From Bacteroidota bacterium (lineage in GTDB: Bacteria > Bacteroidota > Bacteroidia > Chitinophagales > Chitinophagaceae): a DNA stretch of 64,000 nt. Positions 52,801 to 61,691 of the stretch are shown here, in pieces; within the stretch, counting starts at the first letter, position 1, and every line of letters starts with the position of its first letter. The position numbers and the translations under genes are program-made. A model generated the notes under the pieces. The model saw only the letters and a program-made list of their open reading frames with translations, did no database searches and was not told where the DNA came from. The stretch covers positions 124,001 through 188,000 of the forward strand of contig JAFAFR010000050.1 of the NCBI GenBank assembly GCA_023423405.1, given 5' to 3'.

Positions 52801-54250
52801 CTGCGGGCTTGTATTCAAAAGGAATACACCCGCGCGACCCCGCATCTGTTATAGTGGCGCTGCTGGGCGCCTTAATGTTCACAAAAGCCGGGCTGGTGAC
52901 AGTGCTTGGACAACCCAGGGCATTGGTAATGGTTAGTGTCACATCAAAGCTGCCCTCCGACGTATAGGTATGAACGGGATTCTTTTCCGTGCTGGTTTGC
53001 CCGTCCCCAAAATCCCAGAGCCAGTTGGAAGAATTGGCCGTTGTATCGTGAAAGGAAACGGCCAGCGGCGCCTGGCAGCCGCTGGCGTTGTCGGCTGTGA
53101 ATCCAAGCTGAGGAGGATTTGTGACCTTGATCGTCTTTGAAAAAGTGCCGGAGCATTCTGCGTAGTGGTTGATGAGTGTTACGGTATATGTTCCGGGGGT
53201 GGTAAATGCTTTTGAAGGGTTGATCTCCCTGGAACTTGTGCCGTCTCCAAAATCCCAGTCTGCGGAGCTTGGCGTGGAGCTGCCATTGTTGATAAAGGTG
53301 ATCGGATTATTCGGGCAAACACTGTCGGGGGCCGTAAATTTTGTATCGTCGGCAGAGAATGTGATGGGTTTTGTGATGGAAGAAGTACAGCCGTAGTTGC
53401 TCGAGGTGGTAAGGGTAACATTGTATGTTCCCAATGCACTGTAGGTGGTGGTAGGATTTTTAACGGAGCTGTTCACCCCGTTTCCCAGGTTCCACCGGTG
53501 TGTCAGTATGCCCGGCCCTGTCGTCTGGTTATTGAAAGCAACATCGATAGGAACAGAACAGCTATTGGACCGGCTGAAATCAAAGTTGGGGGTCACCCCG
53601 CCAATAATGCGCATAAAACGGTTCTGTGGCAGGGTTACCGTACATCCATTGGATGTAGTGACCGTAAGGGTCACATTATAGTACCCGATATTGTCGTAAA
53701 CATGTACAGGGTTTTTTTGGTTAGAAACGGGAGAGCCGTCTCCAAAATCCCATTCCCATTTCACGATACTTCCGGGAGGCGCAATGGTTGTTTGGTCGGT
53801 GAACTGAATGGGCGCAGTAACGCAGGCAACATTATTGCTGGCTCTGAACCGCACATTGGCCGACGGAAAAACTTTTATGGTGTCGGTATATACAACCTGG
53901 CGAACTACCCCGTTTTTATCCTTTACGTTGAGTTTTACGGTGAAAGAATTATCGCCTCCTTCTGTATAAAAGTACGTAGTGCCCGGCCGGGCCGAAGTGG
54001 TGATGGTGCCGTTTCCCAGGTCCCACTGGTAAGAGTAGGGAGGTGTTCCGCCCGTTGTTTGATCGGTAAAAATAACCGGGAGGGGAGAGCACCCGGATAC
54101 TGCACTCATGGAAAAAGCAGGCCGAAGCGTTTGCGACCATGCCTGCTGGGTAAACAACAACAGTAACAGCAATAAAGGAATCGTATGTTTGGTTCTCAAC
54201 AAGTCGGTTTTTGTTTTTTCAGAAAGCAACTTGTTTTCACAGGGTAGCAT
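49826..54250 (-). CDS. Giant PKD-repeat surface protein with T9SS type B domain
   Basis: The product is about 1474 residues from the ATG at 54250. A TTG at 54199 would give a more normal signal peptide (MRTKHTIPLLLL...) and is a plausible alternative start. The mature protein is a chain of about fifteen PKD-type units of 80-95 residues, most with W-x-F/L-G-D/N-G motifs such as WDFGDG, WNLGNG and WFFGDG. The end is a CHU_C/T9SS type B domain (YFIPNTFSPNNDGQND, FNRWGELVFERK). It should be exported through the outer membrane as a long stalk or adhesin. A partner PorP/SprF gene follows after 3 bases. Confidence 0.9.
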   Translation of the reverse strand: MLPCENKLLSEKTKTDLLRTKHTIPLLLLLLLFTQQAWSQTLRPAFSMSAVSGCSPLPVIFTDQTTGGTPPYSYQWDLGNGTITTSARPGTTYFYTEGGDNSFTVKLNVKDKNGVVRQVVYTDTIKVFPSANVRFRASNNVACVTAPIQFTDQTTIAPPGSIVKWEWDFGDGSPVSNQKNPVHVYDNIGYYNVTLTVTTSNGCTVTLPQNRFMRIIGGVTPNFDFSRSNSCSVPIDVAFNNQTTGPGILTHRWNLGNGVNSSVKNPTTTYSALGTYNVTLTTSSNYGCTSSITKPITFSADDTKFTAPDSVCPNNPITFINNGSSTPSSADWDFGDGTSSREINPSKAFTTPGTYTVTLINHYAECSGTFSKTIKVTNPPQLGFTADNASGCQAPLAVSFHDTTANSSNWLWDFGDGQTSTEKNPVHTYTSEGSFDVTLTITNALGCPSTVTSPAFVNIKAPSSATITDAGSRGCIPFEYKPAASLQTIDNIASYLWDFGDGSTGSGPNPSHTYTSFGRYEVKVTITTSTGCVITYTKPDSIRVGTPPVIDFTASTNFTCAGDTVQFTSLASPADEWLWFFGDSTSSSSEHPRHLYEDTGHMTVTLIAYNNGCADTLEKPNLLETIAPVAKFAAEYNCANPLQVHFDNQSIEDPTHGATTYFWDFGDGTTFAGKDPPNKTYSSYQPYTVTLTATDPQCHYVKTMVIEPIRIVPDAMVDSVNYCRNELITLSIPSSVNLGNVKSYGWFVEGIGNLPDSASSAQVRIPNNGNYDVTLTLVDKNNCTTSVTKPDLIKIVGVENDFSVANNGGCVNAQIGLSDQSQLNGGTIQSWSFNFGDGQSESFSAPPFSHTYAQAGSYTILLTTKDSFGCTDTTSKQAVAVITKPQVNFGALDTVYCPDIAVQFGDSTLGTGLTHQWFFGDGGTSTDQHPLHTYTGPDSVYTVKLIVTDGNGCVDSLIRTNYMRIVAPVVAFDAIDTSAICPPLETKFISRSTNLDSLYWDFGDGNTSNLPNTSNFYNTYGNYTATLNVIGYHGCLRSASTPIAVHNPGLETSFTYGPLEDCNTLTATFTIVPPPHTKFKVFFGDAMVDSSQNRIITHTYGKPGIYTPSIQLTDSLDCQVTVGGKAKITVNGILPLFGMSQKQFCDTGTIEFRDYSLDGSDSITTRDWTMGDGNSMSGIGFNYHYDTPGIYYVTEYMTTAKGCSNNYTDTVYVYRTPQPVIIGPDEICVGSILELKATTVVPDTLVNWKWTYGNGLSSTQPVILNAYNNPGASLVSLTATNLLGCASDTSKQIMVWPNPVITNVPEVVIPVGSGIMLPVTYSPNVETWTWSPSTALECTNCPTPYANPQFNTTYKIDVVDSNGCKANSNIVVKVICVEQNYFIPNTFSPNNDGQNDVFYPRGSGLHRIQSMRVFNRWGELVFERKNFPANSKSDGWNGLIRGMPAQSDAYVYIIEVICDNGQIIPLKGNVTLIR

Positions 54251-54278
54251 CAACAAAAGTTCAAATCGGATTAAAAAC

Positions 54279-54692
54279 TTATTTCTTCTTCAAATGCAAT
54301 TGCCTTTTCAGGCCGTCAACCGTTGTTTCCGCTTTCACGTAAGTCCAGGAATTATCCACCAGCTTCCACACCGCATTCAGTTTCCGAATGGGGTCAGTGG
54401 CATCCGGAAAGGCCGACTCGATGGTCAGTGAAGACACATTGGCCTCCCAATTGCCCTGGTTTTCGATTCCGGCCGGGGTAAGGGCGTCAACCCGGCCATC
54501 ACGATAAAACTGGAAAGAATAGGGTGCGAAATCCGGCGTAAGGTTTACGCCTGCTTCCTGGAAGGAATAAACATACCATTGGCCGTTTGTCATGGCATCC
54601 AGCACCAGGTCTTCTTTTTTCTGCTCAATTGCTTTCTTGCAGGAACAAAACAGCCCAGCTGCCAGGATCAGTCCAAATAAGTACCTCGTCAT
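54279..54692 (-). CDS. Small lipoprotein (lipocalin-like)
   Basis: The product is 137 residues with a lipobox LFCSC (Cys at about residue 18), so it is a lipoprotein, probably outer-membrane anchored. After a short Lys-rich linker, NGQWYVYSFQEAG and FQFYRDGRVDAL recall the lipocalin-like domains common in Bacteroidota, with beta-strands ending in a Lys-rich tail. It shares a 4-base ATGA overlap with the upstream carboxypeptidase gene and is thus translationally coupled to it. Function unknown. Confidence 0.65.
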   Translation of the reverse strand: MTRYLFGLILAAGLFCSCKKAIEQKKEDLVLDAMTNGQWYVYSFQEAGVNLTPDFAPYSFQFYRDGRVDALTPAGIENQGNWEANVSSLTIESAFPDATDPIRKLNAVWKLVDNSWTYVKAETTVDGLKRQLHLKKK

Positions 54693-56218
54693 GAAACCCC
54701 CTCCTTTTGCAAAGCGTAGATGAAACGAAATTTATCGGTTACATATTGCATAAAGTAACGGCTGTTTATGCCCTCTCCACTGATGCACCGGCAGAGCTCT
54801 TCACTGGTATAAAACCGGCCATGGCGGTGGATCCGGTCGCGCAGCCATTGCAGCAATTCTGCAAAATTCCCCTGCTCCAGCGCGCTTTCCAGCCCGGTGA
54901 GCACCTGCCCCGCAGCGGCATAGAACTGGGCGGCATACAGGCTGCCCAGGCTGTAGGTGGGAAAATACCCGAAGCTGCCATGACTCCAGTGTACATCCTG
55001 CAGGGCGCCCCTCCGGTCGTCTGGTACTTCCAGGCCCAGGTATTTTTGATAAGCTTCTTTCCAGGCCCGGGGGATGTCGCCGGTTTTCATCTCTCCGCCG
55101 ATCAGGGCCTTTTCTATTTCGTAGCGGATGATGATGTGGAAATGATAGGTGAGCTCGTCTGCTTCGGTTCGGATCAGGGACGGACTTACCTTGTTCACGG
55201 CGCGAAACAATTCTTCTGCGGTTGCCTTGCGAAACTGTTCCGGGAAATAACCCTGCAGCACCGGCAAAAAATGGCGGCACCAGGGAAGATTACGGGCAAT
55301 ATTGTTTTCCCAGAACCGCGATTGCGATTCGTGGATGCTCAGCGAAGTGTATTCTCCCAGCGGCAGTCCGTATTGCTCATCGGGCAGGCCCTGCTCGTAC
55401 AAGGCATGACCCAGTTCATGAATGGTACTGTACAGGAGATTGGCCAGATCGTTTTCATCCACCCGGGTGGTAATGCGCACATCCCGGCTGCAGAAATTGG
55501 TGGTAAAGGGATGAGCCGATTTGTCCTGCCGGCCGGCCTTCCCGTCAAATCCCATTTTTTCCAGCAGCTCCAGGCTGAAAGCCCATTGGTCGGTTTCAGG
55601 GAAAAAGCCATGCAGGAGGGAGTCGTCCACCTGCGGACTGTCACCTATGCGCCGGATGAGTTGGCGCAGGGGTTCCTGCAGGGCCGAAAAAGTTGCATCG
55701 AGCAAGGTGGTGGTGCAACCTGGCTCGTATTGGTTCAGCAACGCATTGTAGGGATGGCCTTCAAAGCCCAGCAGATCGGCTTCCTGCTTTTTCAGCCCGA
55801 TGAGTTTGTCGAGCAACGGTGCAAAACGACTGAAATCATTGGCCTTGCGTGCTTCGAGCCAGGACTGGAATGCCAGCGAAACGGTTTCACTGAGCGTGCG
55901 CACAAAGCTTGCGGGCAGTTTGGATTGCTGGCCGAAATCATAACGACTTCTTTCAATATTCTTTTGCTGGAAGGAATCACCTGTTCCGGCTGCTGCCAAT
56001 GAATCCAGCAGGCGCCCGAAAGACGGGTCCGTAAAACGCCGGTGCGCTTCTTCCGCAAGGGTGGCCAGTTGCCTGGAACGTGCAGCAGCGCCGGCTTCGG
56101 GCATATATACTTCCTGGTCCCACTGCAGCACGGCAGCGGCATAGCGGAAATCCGCCACCTGTTGCAGGTGGCGAACATAGTTTTCATAAGGTGACATGGT
56201 TTCGGTAAGCAGATCCAT
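54689..56218 (-). CDS. Metallocarboxypeptidase, M32 family
   Basis: The product is 509 residues, the usual length of M32 thermostable carboxypeptidases. The zinc motif HELGH has H267, E268 and H271 (STIHELGHALYEQG), and the family segment IHESQSRFWEN supplies the third ligand Glu. It removes C-terminal residues from peptides, often with broad specificity, and is cytosolic because there is no signal peptide. ATG at 56218 starts MDLLTETM; the later Met eight residues in is an alternative. It is followed by the small lipoprotein with an ATGA overlap. Confidence 0.94.
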   Translation of the reverse strand: MDLLTETMSPYENYVRHLQQVADFRYAAAVLQWDQEVYMPEAGAAARSRQLATLAEEAHRRFTDPSFGRLLDSLAAAGTGDSFQQKNIERSRYDFGQQSKLPASFVRTLSETVSLAFQSWLEARKANDFSRFAPLLDKLIGLKKQEADLLGFEGHPYNALLNQYEPGCTTTLLDATFSALQEPLRQLIRRIGDSPQVDDSLLHGFFPETDQWAFSLELLEKMGFDGKAGRQDKSAHPFTTNFCSRDVRITTRVDENDLANLLYSTIHELGHALYEQGLPDEQYGLPLGEYTSLSIHESQSRFWENNIARNLPWCRHFLPVLQGYFPEQFRKATAEELFRAVNKVSPSLIRTEADELTYHFHIIIRYEIEKALIGGEMKTGDIPRAWKEAYQKYLGLEVPDDRRGALQDVHWSHGSFGYFPTYSLGSLYAAQFYAAAGQVLTGLESALEQGNFAELLQWLRDRIHRHGRFYTSEELCRCISGEGINSRYFMQYVTDKFRFIYALQKEGVS

Positions 56219-56278
56219 AAAACAGGTTCTGGGTGCAAACTATTAAAAAATATACAGAGGAAAGGGCGGCCGGGCCGA

Positions 56279-56887
56279 TTATTTCGGATAGCCGGCGGCG
56301 GCTTTTACTTCTTCTATCTGCAGGGTATGACGGCGGGAATGGGCCGCCATCAGCAGAAACCACTGGTAGGTGTCGAGCATGCCCATGGCAGGGTGTGGAA
56401 TAAAATGCCCGCGCAGATCGTCCTGCGTGCTTTGTATGAACTGTATGTTTTCTCCCCTTGCTTTCTGAAAAGCTTCATTGGCGGCATCTCCCGTGGCGAA
56501 TTTGCCGGTGGGCTGGAGAAATTCCGGCGCGTTGAATTTTTTACTTCGGTCAGGCGTGAGGGTTAGTACCTGGTCGTCGGTCATTTTCACTTCTGCTTTT
56601 TTCGACGTATCGGCCGGGCTGGTGAGGGTCTGCCTGATAAAACCACTGATACCCGATTCCGACACCGCGATGTGTTCCATGCATTGCAGGATGCTCCATT
56701 TTTCGGGAGCCGCTTTGAAGTTCAGTTGTTCGGAACTCAGTCCTTTTACGGACTGTTCAAAAAATGTCCTGGTATCTTGTAATTCCTGTATCAGCCGGGC
56801 TCTTTCCTTTTCGGTCAGCGGATCGGGCACACCTGCCCTGAAGCTGAGGGCCATAGCGGCTATGGCCAAAAGCAGCATCTTTTTCAT
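56279..56887 (-). CDS. DinB-like domain protein, exported
   Basis: The product is 202 residues with a signal peptide (about 1-19). The four-helix DinB/YfiT bundle has the expected metal-binding histidines in CMEHIA and AAHSRRH, and WSILQCMEHI is typical of the family. Members are metal-dependent enzymes for thiol transfer or small-molecule conversion, or have unknown roles. An exported version is seen in several Bacteroidota. The gene is divergent from the Nif3-like gene, with 82 bases between them. Confidence 0.83.
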   Translation of the reverse strand: MKKMLLLAIAAMALSFRAGVPDPLTEKERARLIQELQDTRTFFEQSVKGLSSEQLNFKAAPEKWSILQCMEHIAVSESGISGFIRQTLTSPADTSKKAEVKMTDDQVLTLTPDRSKKFNAPEFLQPTGKFATGDAANEAFQKARGENIQFIQSTQDDLRGHFIPHPAMGMLDTYQWFLLMAAHSRRHTLQIEEVKAAAGYPK

Positions 56888-56936
56888 AAACAGTATTTTA
56901 TCTATCTAAGTTACCGAATATATTCCCGTCTGAAAC

Positions 56937-56944
56937 TATCTTTG
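56937..56944 (+). promoter_or_regulatory. -7 element upstream of Nif3-like gene
   Basis: TATCTTTG matches TAnnTTTG exactly, 25 bases before the ATG at 56970, in the divergent gap with the DinB gene. There is no good TTG at 19-21 bases upstream. Confidence 0.4.
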
Positions 56945-56969
56945 ACCGCTCAGACCAGCAATTTTGACC

Positions 56970-58067
56970 ATGCAGATCAAAGAAATTACCGCCTTCCTGG
57001 AAAGCCTGGCGCCATTGGCTTACCAGGAGTCTTACGACAACGCCGGGCTTATTACCGGCTCGGGCGAATGGAACTGTACGGGCGTGCTGGTTTCCCTGGA
57101 CGCTACCCCCGAAGTGATCGAAGAGGCGGCGAGCCGGGGTTGCAACCTGGTGGTATCGCACCACCCCATTGTATTCGGCGGCATCAAAAAGCTGAATGGC
57201 AAAAACTACGTGGAGAAGGCGGTGATTCTTGCTGTAAAACAGGACATTGCGCTGTATGCCATTCATACCAACCTCGACAATGTTCTGGAAGGGGTGAATG
57301 GCAGGATCGCCTCCCTGCTGGGCCTGGAAAAGGTACAGGTACTGTCGCCCAAAGCGGGTTTTCTTAAGAAGCTGATCACTTTTGTTCCCGGATCACACCT
57401 GGATGCGGTGAGGGATGCGCTTTTCGAAGCGGGCGGCGGAGAGATAGGCCGGTACAGCGAATGCAGCTTTACGGTTGGGGGAACAGGCAGTTATCGTCCC
57501 GGTTCCGGCACCCGGCCCTTTGCCGGAACGCCCGGCCAGCGCCACCTGGAGCCGGAAATGCGGCTGGAGTTGATCTACCCGGCGCCGCTCGAAACGGCCC
57601 TGCTCCGGGCCCTGCGCAGCAGCCATCCTTATGAGGAGATCGCGTTTGACCTGGTGCCGCTCAGCAATGTATTTAACGGGCTCGGCGCAGGTTGCTGGGG
57701 CGAATTGCCGCAGGCCATGGAACCGGCCGATTTCCTGGGCTGGCTGAAAACGGTTTTCCGGGTGCCGGTGATCCGCCATTCCGCCGCCGGCAAAAAGCCC
57801 ATTAAACGGGTGGCCCTCTGCGGCGGGGCCGGTAGTTTCCTGGTAAACAATGCCTTAGGAATTAATGCCGATGCTTATATTACCGCCGACCTGAAATACC
57901 ACGAATTTTTCGACGCCAACGACCGGATCCTCCTGGCAGATCCCGGGCATTTCGAAACGGAGCAGTTCACGATAGATCTCCTCTATGATGTTTTGGCGGG
58001 AAAATTTCCTACCTTTGCCGTCTTCAAAACGGTTCTCCGGACCAACCCGGTGAATTATTATATCTAA
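56970..58067 (+). CDS. Nif3-like dinuclear metal centre protein
   Basis: The product is 365 residues from the ATG at 56970. The family's metal ligands are visible: the VSHHPIVFGG histidines, HTNLDN, and at the C-terminus ADLKYHEFFDA and DPGHFETEQF. A middle insertion of about 100 residues (roughly 130-235, with SHPYEEIAFDLVPL) is the PII-like domain that long bacterial members carry. The protein is expected to form a hexameric ring with a dinuclear metal site. It is often annotated as GTP cyclohydrolase type 1-like, but the true reaction is unsettled. The zinc-ribbon gene follows 13 bases later. Confidence 0.92.
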   Translation: MQIKEITAFLESLAPLAYQESYDNAGLITGSGEWNCTGVLVSLDATPEVIEEAASRGCNLVVSHHPIVFGGIKKLNGKNYVEKAVILAVKQDIALYAIHTNLDNVLEGVNGRIASLLGLEKVQVLSPKAGFLKKLITFVPGSHLDAVRDALFEAGGGEIGRYSECSFTVGGTGSYRPGSGTRPFAGTPGQRHLEPEMRLELIYPAPLETALLRALRSSHPYEEIAFDLVPLSNVFNGLGAGCWGELPQAMEPADFLGWLKTVFRVPVIRHSAAGKKPIKRVALCGGAGSFLVNNALGINADAYITADLKYHEFFDANDRILLADPGHFETEQFTIDLLYDVLAGKFPTFAVFKTVLRTNPVNYYI

Positions 58068-58080
58068 TTTCAAAGCTACT

Positions 58081-58836
58081 ATGGCTACTGTAAAAGACTT
58101 TTCGGTTGAAGAAAAACTGGTGTCTCTTGTTACCCTGCAGAAGATAGAATCCAAGATCGATGAATTCCAGATCCTCAAGGGTGAGCTTCCTATTGAAGTG
58201 AGCGACCTGGAAGACGAGATCCAGGGCCTGCATGCGCGCCAGACCCGTATTGAAGAAGAGATCAATGGCATCAATGAGTTCATCAACCAGAAGAAAGAAG
58301 CCATTAAGGAAGCCGAAGCACTGGTGAAAAAATACGAGAAGCAGAGCACGAATGTGAAGAACAGCCGCGAGTTCGAAGCCATCACCAAGGAAATCGAAAT
58401 GCAGCAGTTGGAAGTGAAGTTGGCGGAAAAACACATCAAGGACGCCAACGAGGAAATTGCCGATAAGGTGATTGTGCTCGATAAAGCCAAAAAAACAACC
58501 GGCACCAAGGAAGGTGTGCTGAGACATAAGAAAGAAGAGCTGGAAAAAATTATTTCCGCCACAGAAACCGAAGAGAAGCATTTTAATAAACTGGCCGCTG
58601 AGGCCCGTGAAAAATGCGATCCACGACTCCTGCTTTCTTACGACCGTATTCGCGCCAACTACCGCAATGGCCTGGCCGTGGTACCCGTGGTGCGCGACGC
58701 CTGCGGCGGTTGCTTCAATGCCATCCCCCCGCAGCGCCAGAGCGAGATCCGCCAGCGCAAAAAGATCATCGTATGTGAAAACTGCGGAAGGATCCTGATC
58801 GACAACGAACTCAACGACGGCGTGGAAGTGAAATAA
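58081..58836 (+). CDS. Zinc-ribbon coiled-coil protein (zf-RING_7/CT398-like)
   Basis: The product is 251 residues. The first ~190 residues are a long charged helical hairpin (for example IEEEINGINEFINQ and KEAIKEAEALVKK). The C-terminal zinc ribbon has CGGC and CENC pairs (about residues 205-245). This is the common architecture of the C4-type zinc-ribbon family next to Nif3-like genes in many bacteria. Some members are thought to bind nucleic acid or the flagellar/secretion apparatus, but the role is unknown. It ends before a clear terminator, so it closes the operon with the Nif3-like gene. Confidence 0.92.
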   Translation: MATVKDFSVEEKLVSLVTLQKIESKIDEFQILKGELPIEVSDLEDEIQGLHARQTRIEEEINGINEFINQKKEAIKEAEALVKKYEKQSTNVKNSREFEAITKEIEMQQLEVKLAEKHIKDANEEIADKVIVLDKAKKTTGTKEGVLRHKKEELEKIISATETEEKHFNKLAAEAREKCDPRLLLSYDRIRANYRNGLAVVPVVRDACGGCFNAIPPQRQSEIRQRKKIIVCENCGRILIDNELNDGVEVK

Positions 58837-58864
58837 ATTCCCGCTGCTTCAGAAGAATAAAATG

Positions 58865-58891
58865 GCCACCCCGCGCGGGTGGCTTTTTTTT
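58865..58891 (+). terminator. Intrinsic terminator after zinc-ribbon gene
   Basis: GCCACCC and GGGTGGC form a 7-bp GC-rich stem around a CGCGC loop, followed directly by eight T residues. It lies 28 bases after the stop at 58836. Confidence 0.85.
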
Positions 58892-58944
58892 GTGCTCCGG
58901 CCGGTGACAGGCCGGAATCTGCCGAACTATTTTTAACTTATGCC

Positions 58945-59937
58945 ATGGTTTATCTGAATATCTTTTTGGATGAAGTGGTTGGTTTTTTCGGCATCGGGCA
59001 CTGGCTCAACATGTTTAAAACCGGCGATTTTTCCAGCCTTTATACATTCGATGGAGCAGTTGCCGCCATTGGGCCGCTCATTCCGCTCGTATTGCTGATC
59101 GAAATCGGCAGGGCATTGTTTTATAAACGGTTCCGGATCGAAGAATACAAAATGCCCTTCCTCATTTTCGTGTTCAACAGGGTAGTAGCCCGGTTCCTTT
59201 CCTTTGCCGTGGTGGGCTTCTGCATTGCCTTTTTCGGCAGGTTCGCTTTTTTCCAAACCAGCTTTACCTGGTACTGGCTCATCTACGGTTATATCGTATG
59301 GGAACTTTCTCATTTTGTGTATCACTACCTCGCGCACAAAGTGCGTTTGTTCTGGTGCCTCCATTCCACCCATCATGCTCCTGAAACCATGAATCTTTCC
59401 GTAACCTTTGCCCATTTTTTCCTGGAAGCGCCCTATGCCGATTTCATCCGCACTACCATTTGCGTGCTGCTGGGCGTGCACCCGGCCCTGCTGTTCTTCA
59501 TCATGTTCATAGACGGAACCTGGGGCGCTTTTATCCACGTGGGGGAGAATTTTATGAAAAACGGCCGCATGGGCTGGTTGCGCCACCTCATTCTTACGCC
59601 ATCGCACCACCGGGTGCATCATGCGCGAAACCCCGTATATATGGATACCAATTTCTGCAACCTGCTCAATATCTGGGACCGCGCCTTCGGCACTTTCCAG
59701 CAGGAAGATGATCAACACCGGATCGAATATGGCATTACGCGCCCCATCAATGCCAACAGCTTTATGGACGTGTATTTCGGCGAATGGGTGGCGCTGGGAA
59801 AAGATGTGGCGGCCGCACCCGGTATCAAAAATAAACTACTCTACCTGCTGATGCCGCCAGGCTGGAGCCATACCGGTGAGCACAAAACGGCGCATGTCGT
59901 AAAAAAAGCGTTCCGGGAACAGGAAAAAAGCCGCTAG
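58945..59937 (+). CDS. Sterol desaturase / fatty acid hydroxylase family protein
   Basis: The product is 330 residues from the ATG at 58945. The in-frame codons before it overlap the terminator. Several membrane helices alternate with the histidine boxes of the di-iron family: HFVYHYLAH, HSTHHAPE and HHRVHHARN. The enzyme should be an inner-membrane di-iron oxygenase acting on a lipid or a hydrophobic chain, using O2. Bacteroidota members may hydroxylate fatty acyl or carotenoid-type substrates. The substrate here cannot be told. A TATTTTTA sequence 9 bases before the start resembles a -7 element with one change. Confidence 0.87.
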   Translation: MVYLNIFLDEVVGFFGIGHWLNMFKTGDFSSLYTFDGAVAAIGPLIPLVLLIEIGRALFYKRFRIEEYKMPFLIFVFNRVVARFLSFAVVGFCIAFFGRFAFFQTSFTWYWLIYGYIVWELSHFVYHYLAHKVRLFWCLHSTHHAPETMNLSVTFAHFFLEAPYADFIRTTICVLLGVHPALLFFIMFIDGTWGAFIHVGENFMKNGRMGWLRHLILTPSHHRVHHARNPVYMDTNFCNLLNIWDRAFGTFQQEDDQHRIEYGITRPINANSFMDVYFGEWVALGKDVAAAPGIKNKLLYLLMPPGWSHTGEHKTAHVVKKAFREQEKSR

Positions 59938-60008
59938 GTGTTTTCGCTGTATTTTGAGAGATACGCGTTCCTTCTACTGGCAATTCCATAAATTGCTCCA
60001 CATTTTCT

Positions 60009-61667
60009 ATGCTGGAAGAATTGCATATTCAGAACTATGCCATCATCGATGCGTTGTCGATCCGTTTTGCACCGGGACTGAACATTATTACCGGGGAAAC
60101 AGGGGCTGGCAAATCCATTCTCATGGGTGCGCTTTCCCTGATCCTGGGAGAACGGGCCGATAGCAACGTGGTGCTGAACAAAGAGAAAAAATGTTTTGTA
60201 GAAGCGGTTTTCCGGCTGGAAAAAGCAAATGGCCTGGCTGAGCTTTTACAGGAATACGATCCCGATCCATCGGGTGAATTGCTGATCCGCCGGGAAATAG
60301 GCGTAAACGGGAAATCCCGGGCCTTCGTGAACGACAGCCCCGTTACGCTTGCCGAACTGCAATCCATTGCGGGCAGGCTGGTGGACCTGCACCGCCAGTT
60401 CGACACGCTTAGCCTGGGTAAAGAAGATTTCCAGTTGGCGGTGGTAGATGCAATTGCCGGTGCGGAGAAAGCGCTGGCATCTTACGGTAAGGCGTATGCG
60501 TTGTGGCAAAACAGCAGCGCCGAGCTGAAGCGCCTGCAGGAACAGCAGCAGCGTGAAAACCGCGAGCTCGACTACAACCGTTTCCTGCTGGAAGAATTTG
60601 AAGAACTGGGTCTTCGCGAAGAAGAGCTGGAAAAAGCAGAAGCAGAACTGGGCATACTGAATGATGCAGAAGCTATACAGTCGGCCCTTTCGCAGGTCCA
60701 GTACCAGTTGCGGGAGCAGGACCAGGCCATTGTCCAGGTATTGCGGCAATTGCAGTTGCAGATCCAGCCCTATGCCGGCGCCGGCAGTCCGCTCGCTGAT
60801 CTGTACACAAGGCTGCATGCTGCGCAGGTTGAATTGAATGATATTGCTGCCGAATCGGAACAGGTTGCGGGCAGGCTGGAATTTGATGCGGAAAAGGCAT
60901 CCCGCCTGCAGGAAAGACTCAATGCAGGGTATAAGCTCCTTAAAAAGCACCAGGTCAAAACCACCGCGGAATTGCTGGAGATACAATCCGGGCTTTCTTC
61001 CCGGCTCGGCGCCTGGATGGACCTGGAAGAAGCCGTCAGAAAAGCGGAAAATGCGGTTGTGCTTCACCGGGAGGAAACGGAAGCAGCAGGTGCGCAACTA
61101 TCGGCCCTGCGCAAACGCCAGTTGGCCTCCATTGAAAAGCAGGTGAACCAGTTGCTTCTGAGAGTGGGCATGCCCAATGCCCGCTTGCGGATCAGCATGG
61201 AGCCGGCATCGCCCATGTCAAGCGGTATGGATGCGCTTGCCTTTTTGTTTGATGCCAATAAAAGCGGCCAGTTTGCGCCGATCAGTAAAGTGGCGAGCGG
61301 CGGCGAACTGAGCCGCCTGATGCTTTGCATCAAGTCGCTGGTGGCAGGTAAGATGGATTTGCCGACCCTTATTTTTGATGAGATTGATACGGGTATTTCG
61401 GGAGAAGCGAGCCGCCAGGTGGGACAAATCATGAAAGAGATGGCGGCCGACCGCCAACTCCTCTGTATTACGCACCAGCCGCAGATCGCAGGAAGGGCCG
61501 ATCATCATTTGTTTGTGTACAAGGAAATGGCGGGTAAACAGATGACAACGAGGATCAGGAGCCTGGACCAGGAGGAAAGGATCAGGACGATAGCGGAAAT
61601 GCTGGGGGGCGAAAAACCCAGCGCGGCCGCCATCGAGAATGCAAGGGAAATGGTTCAATCTCCCTAA
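60009..61667 (+). CDS. recN: DNA repair protein RecN
   Basis: The product is 552 residues, the usual RecN length. The N-terminal ATPase half has Walker A GETGAGKS (29-36, K35). A long coiled-coil middle follows (about 150-355), and the C-terminal half has the signature VASGGELSRLML and Walker B TLIFDEIDTGISG. This SMC-like protein helps to hold broken DNA ends together during recombinational repair. Both halves of the ATPase are intact. Confidence 0.96.
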   Translation: MLEELHIQNYAIIDALSIRFAPGLNIITGETGAGKSILMGALSLILGERADSNVVLNKEKKCFVEAVFRLEKANGLAELLQEYDPDPSGELLIRREIGVNGKSRAFVNDSPVTLAELQSIAGRLVDLHRQFDTLSLGKEDFQLAVVDAIAGAEKALASYGKAYALWQNSSAELKRLQEQQQRENRELDYNRFLLEEFEELGLREEELEKAEAELGILNDAEAIQSALSQVQYQLREQDQAIVQVLRQLQLQIQPYAGAGSPLADLYTRLHAAQVELNDIAAESEQVAGRLEFDAEKASRLQERLNAGYKLLKKHQVKTTAELLEIQSGLSSRLGAWMDLEEAVRKAENAVVLHREETEAAGAQLSALRKRQLASIEKQVNQLLLRVGMPNARLRISMEPASPMSSGMDALAFLFDANKSGQFAPISKVASGGELSRLMLCIKSLVAGKMDLPTLIFDEIDTGISGEASRQVGQIMKEMAADRQLLCITHQPQIAGRADHHLFVYKEMAGKQMTTRIRSLDQEERIRTIAEMLGGEKPSAAAIENAREMVQSP

Positions 61668-61691
61668 ATTCGCAGCCAAAGCAAACCAATT

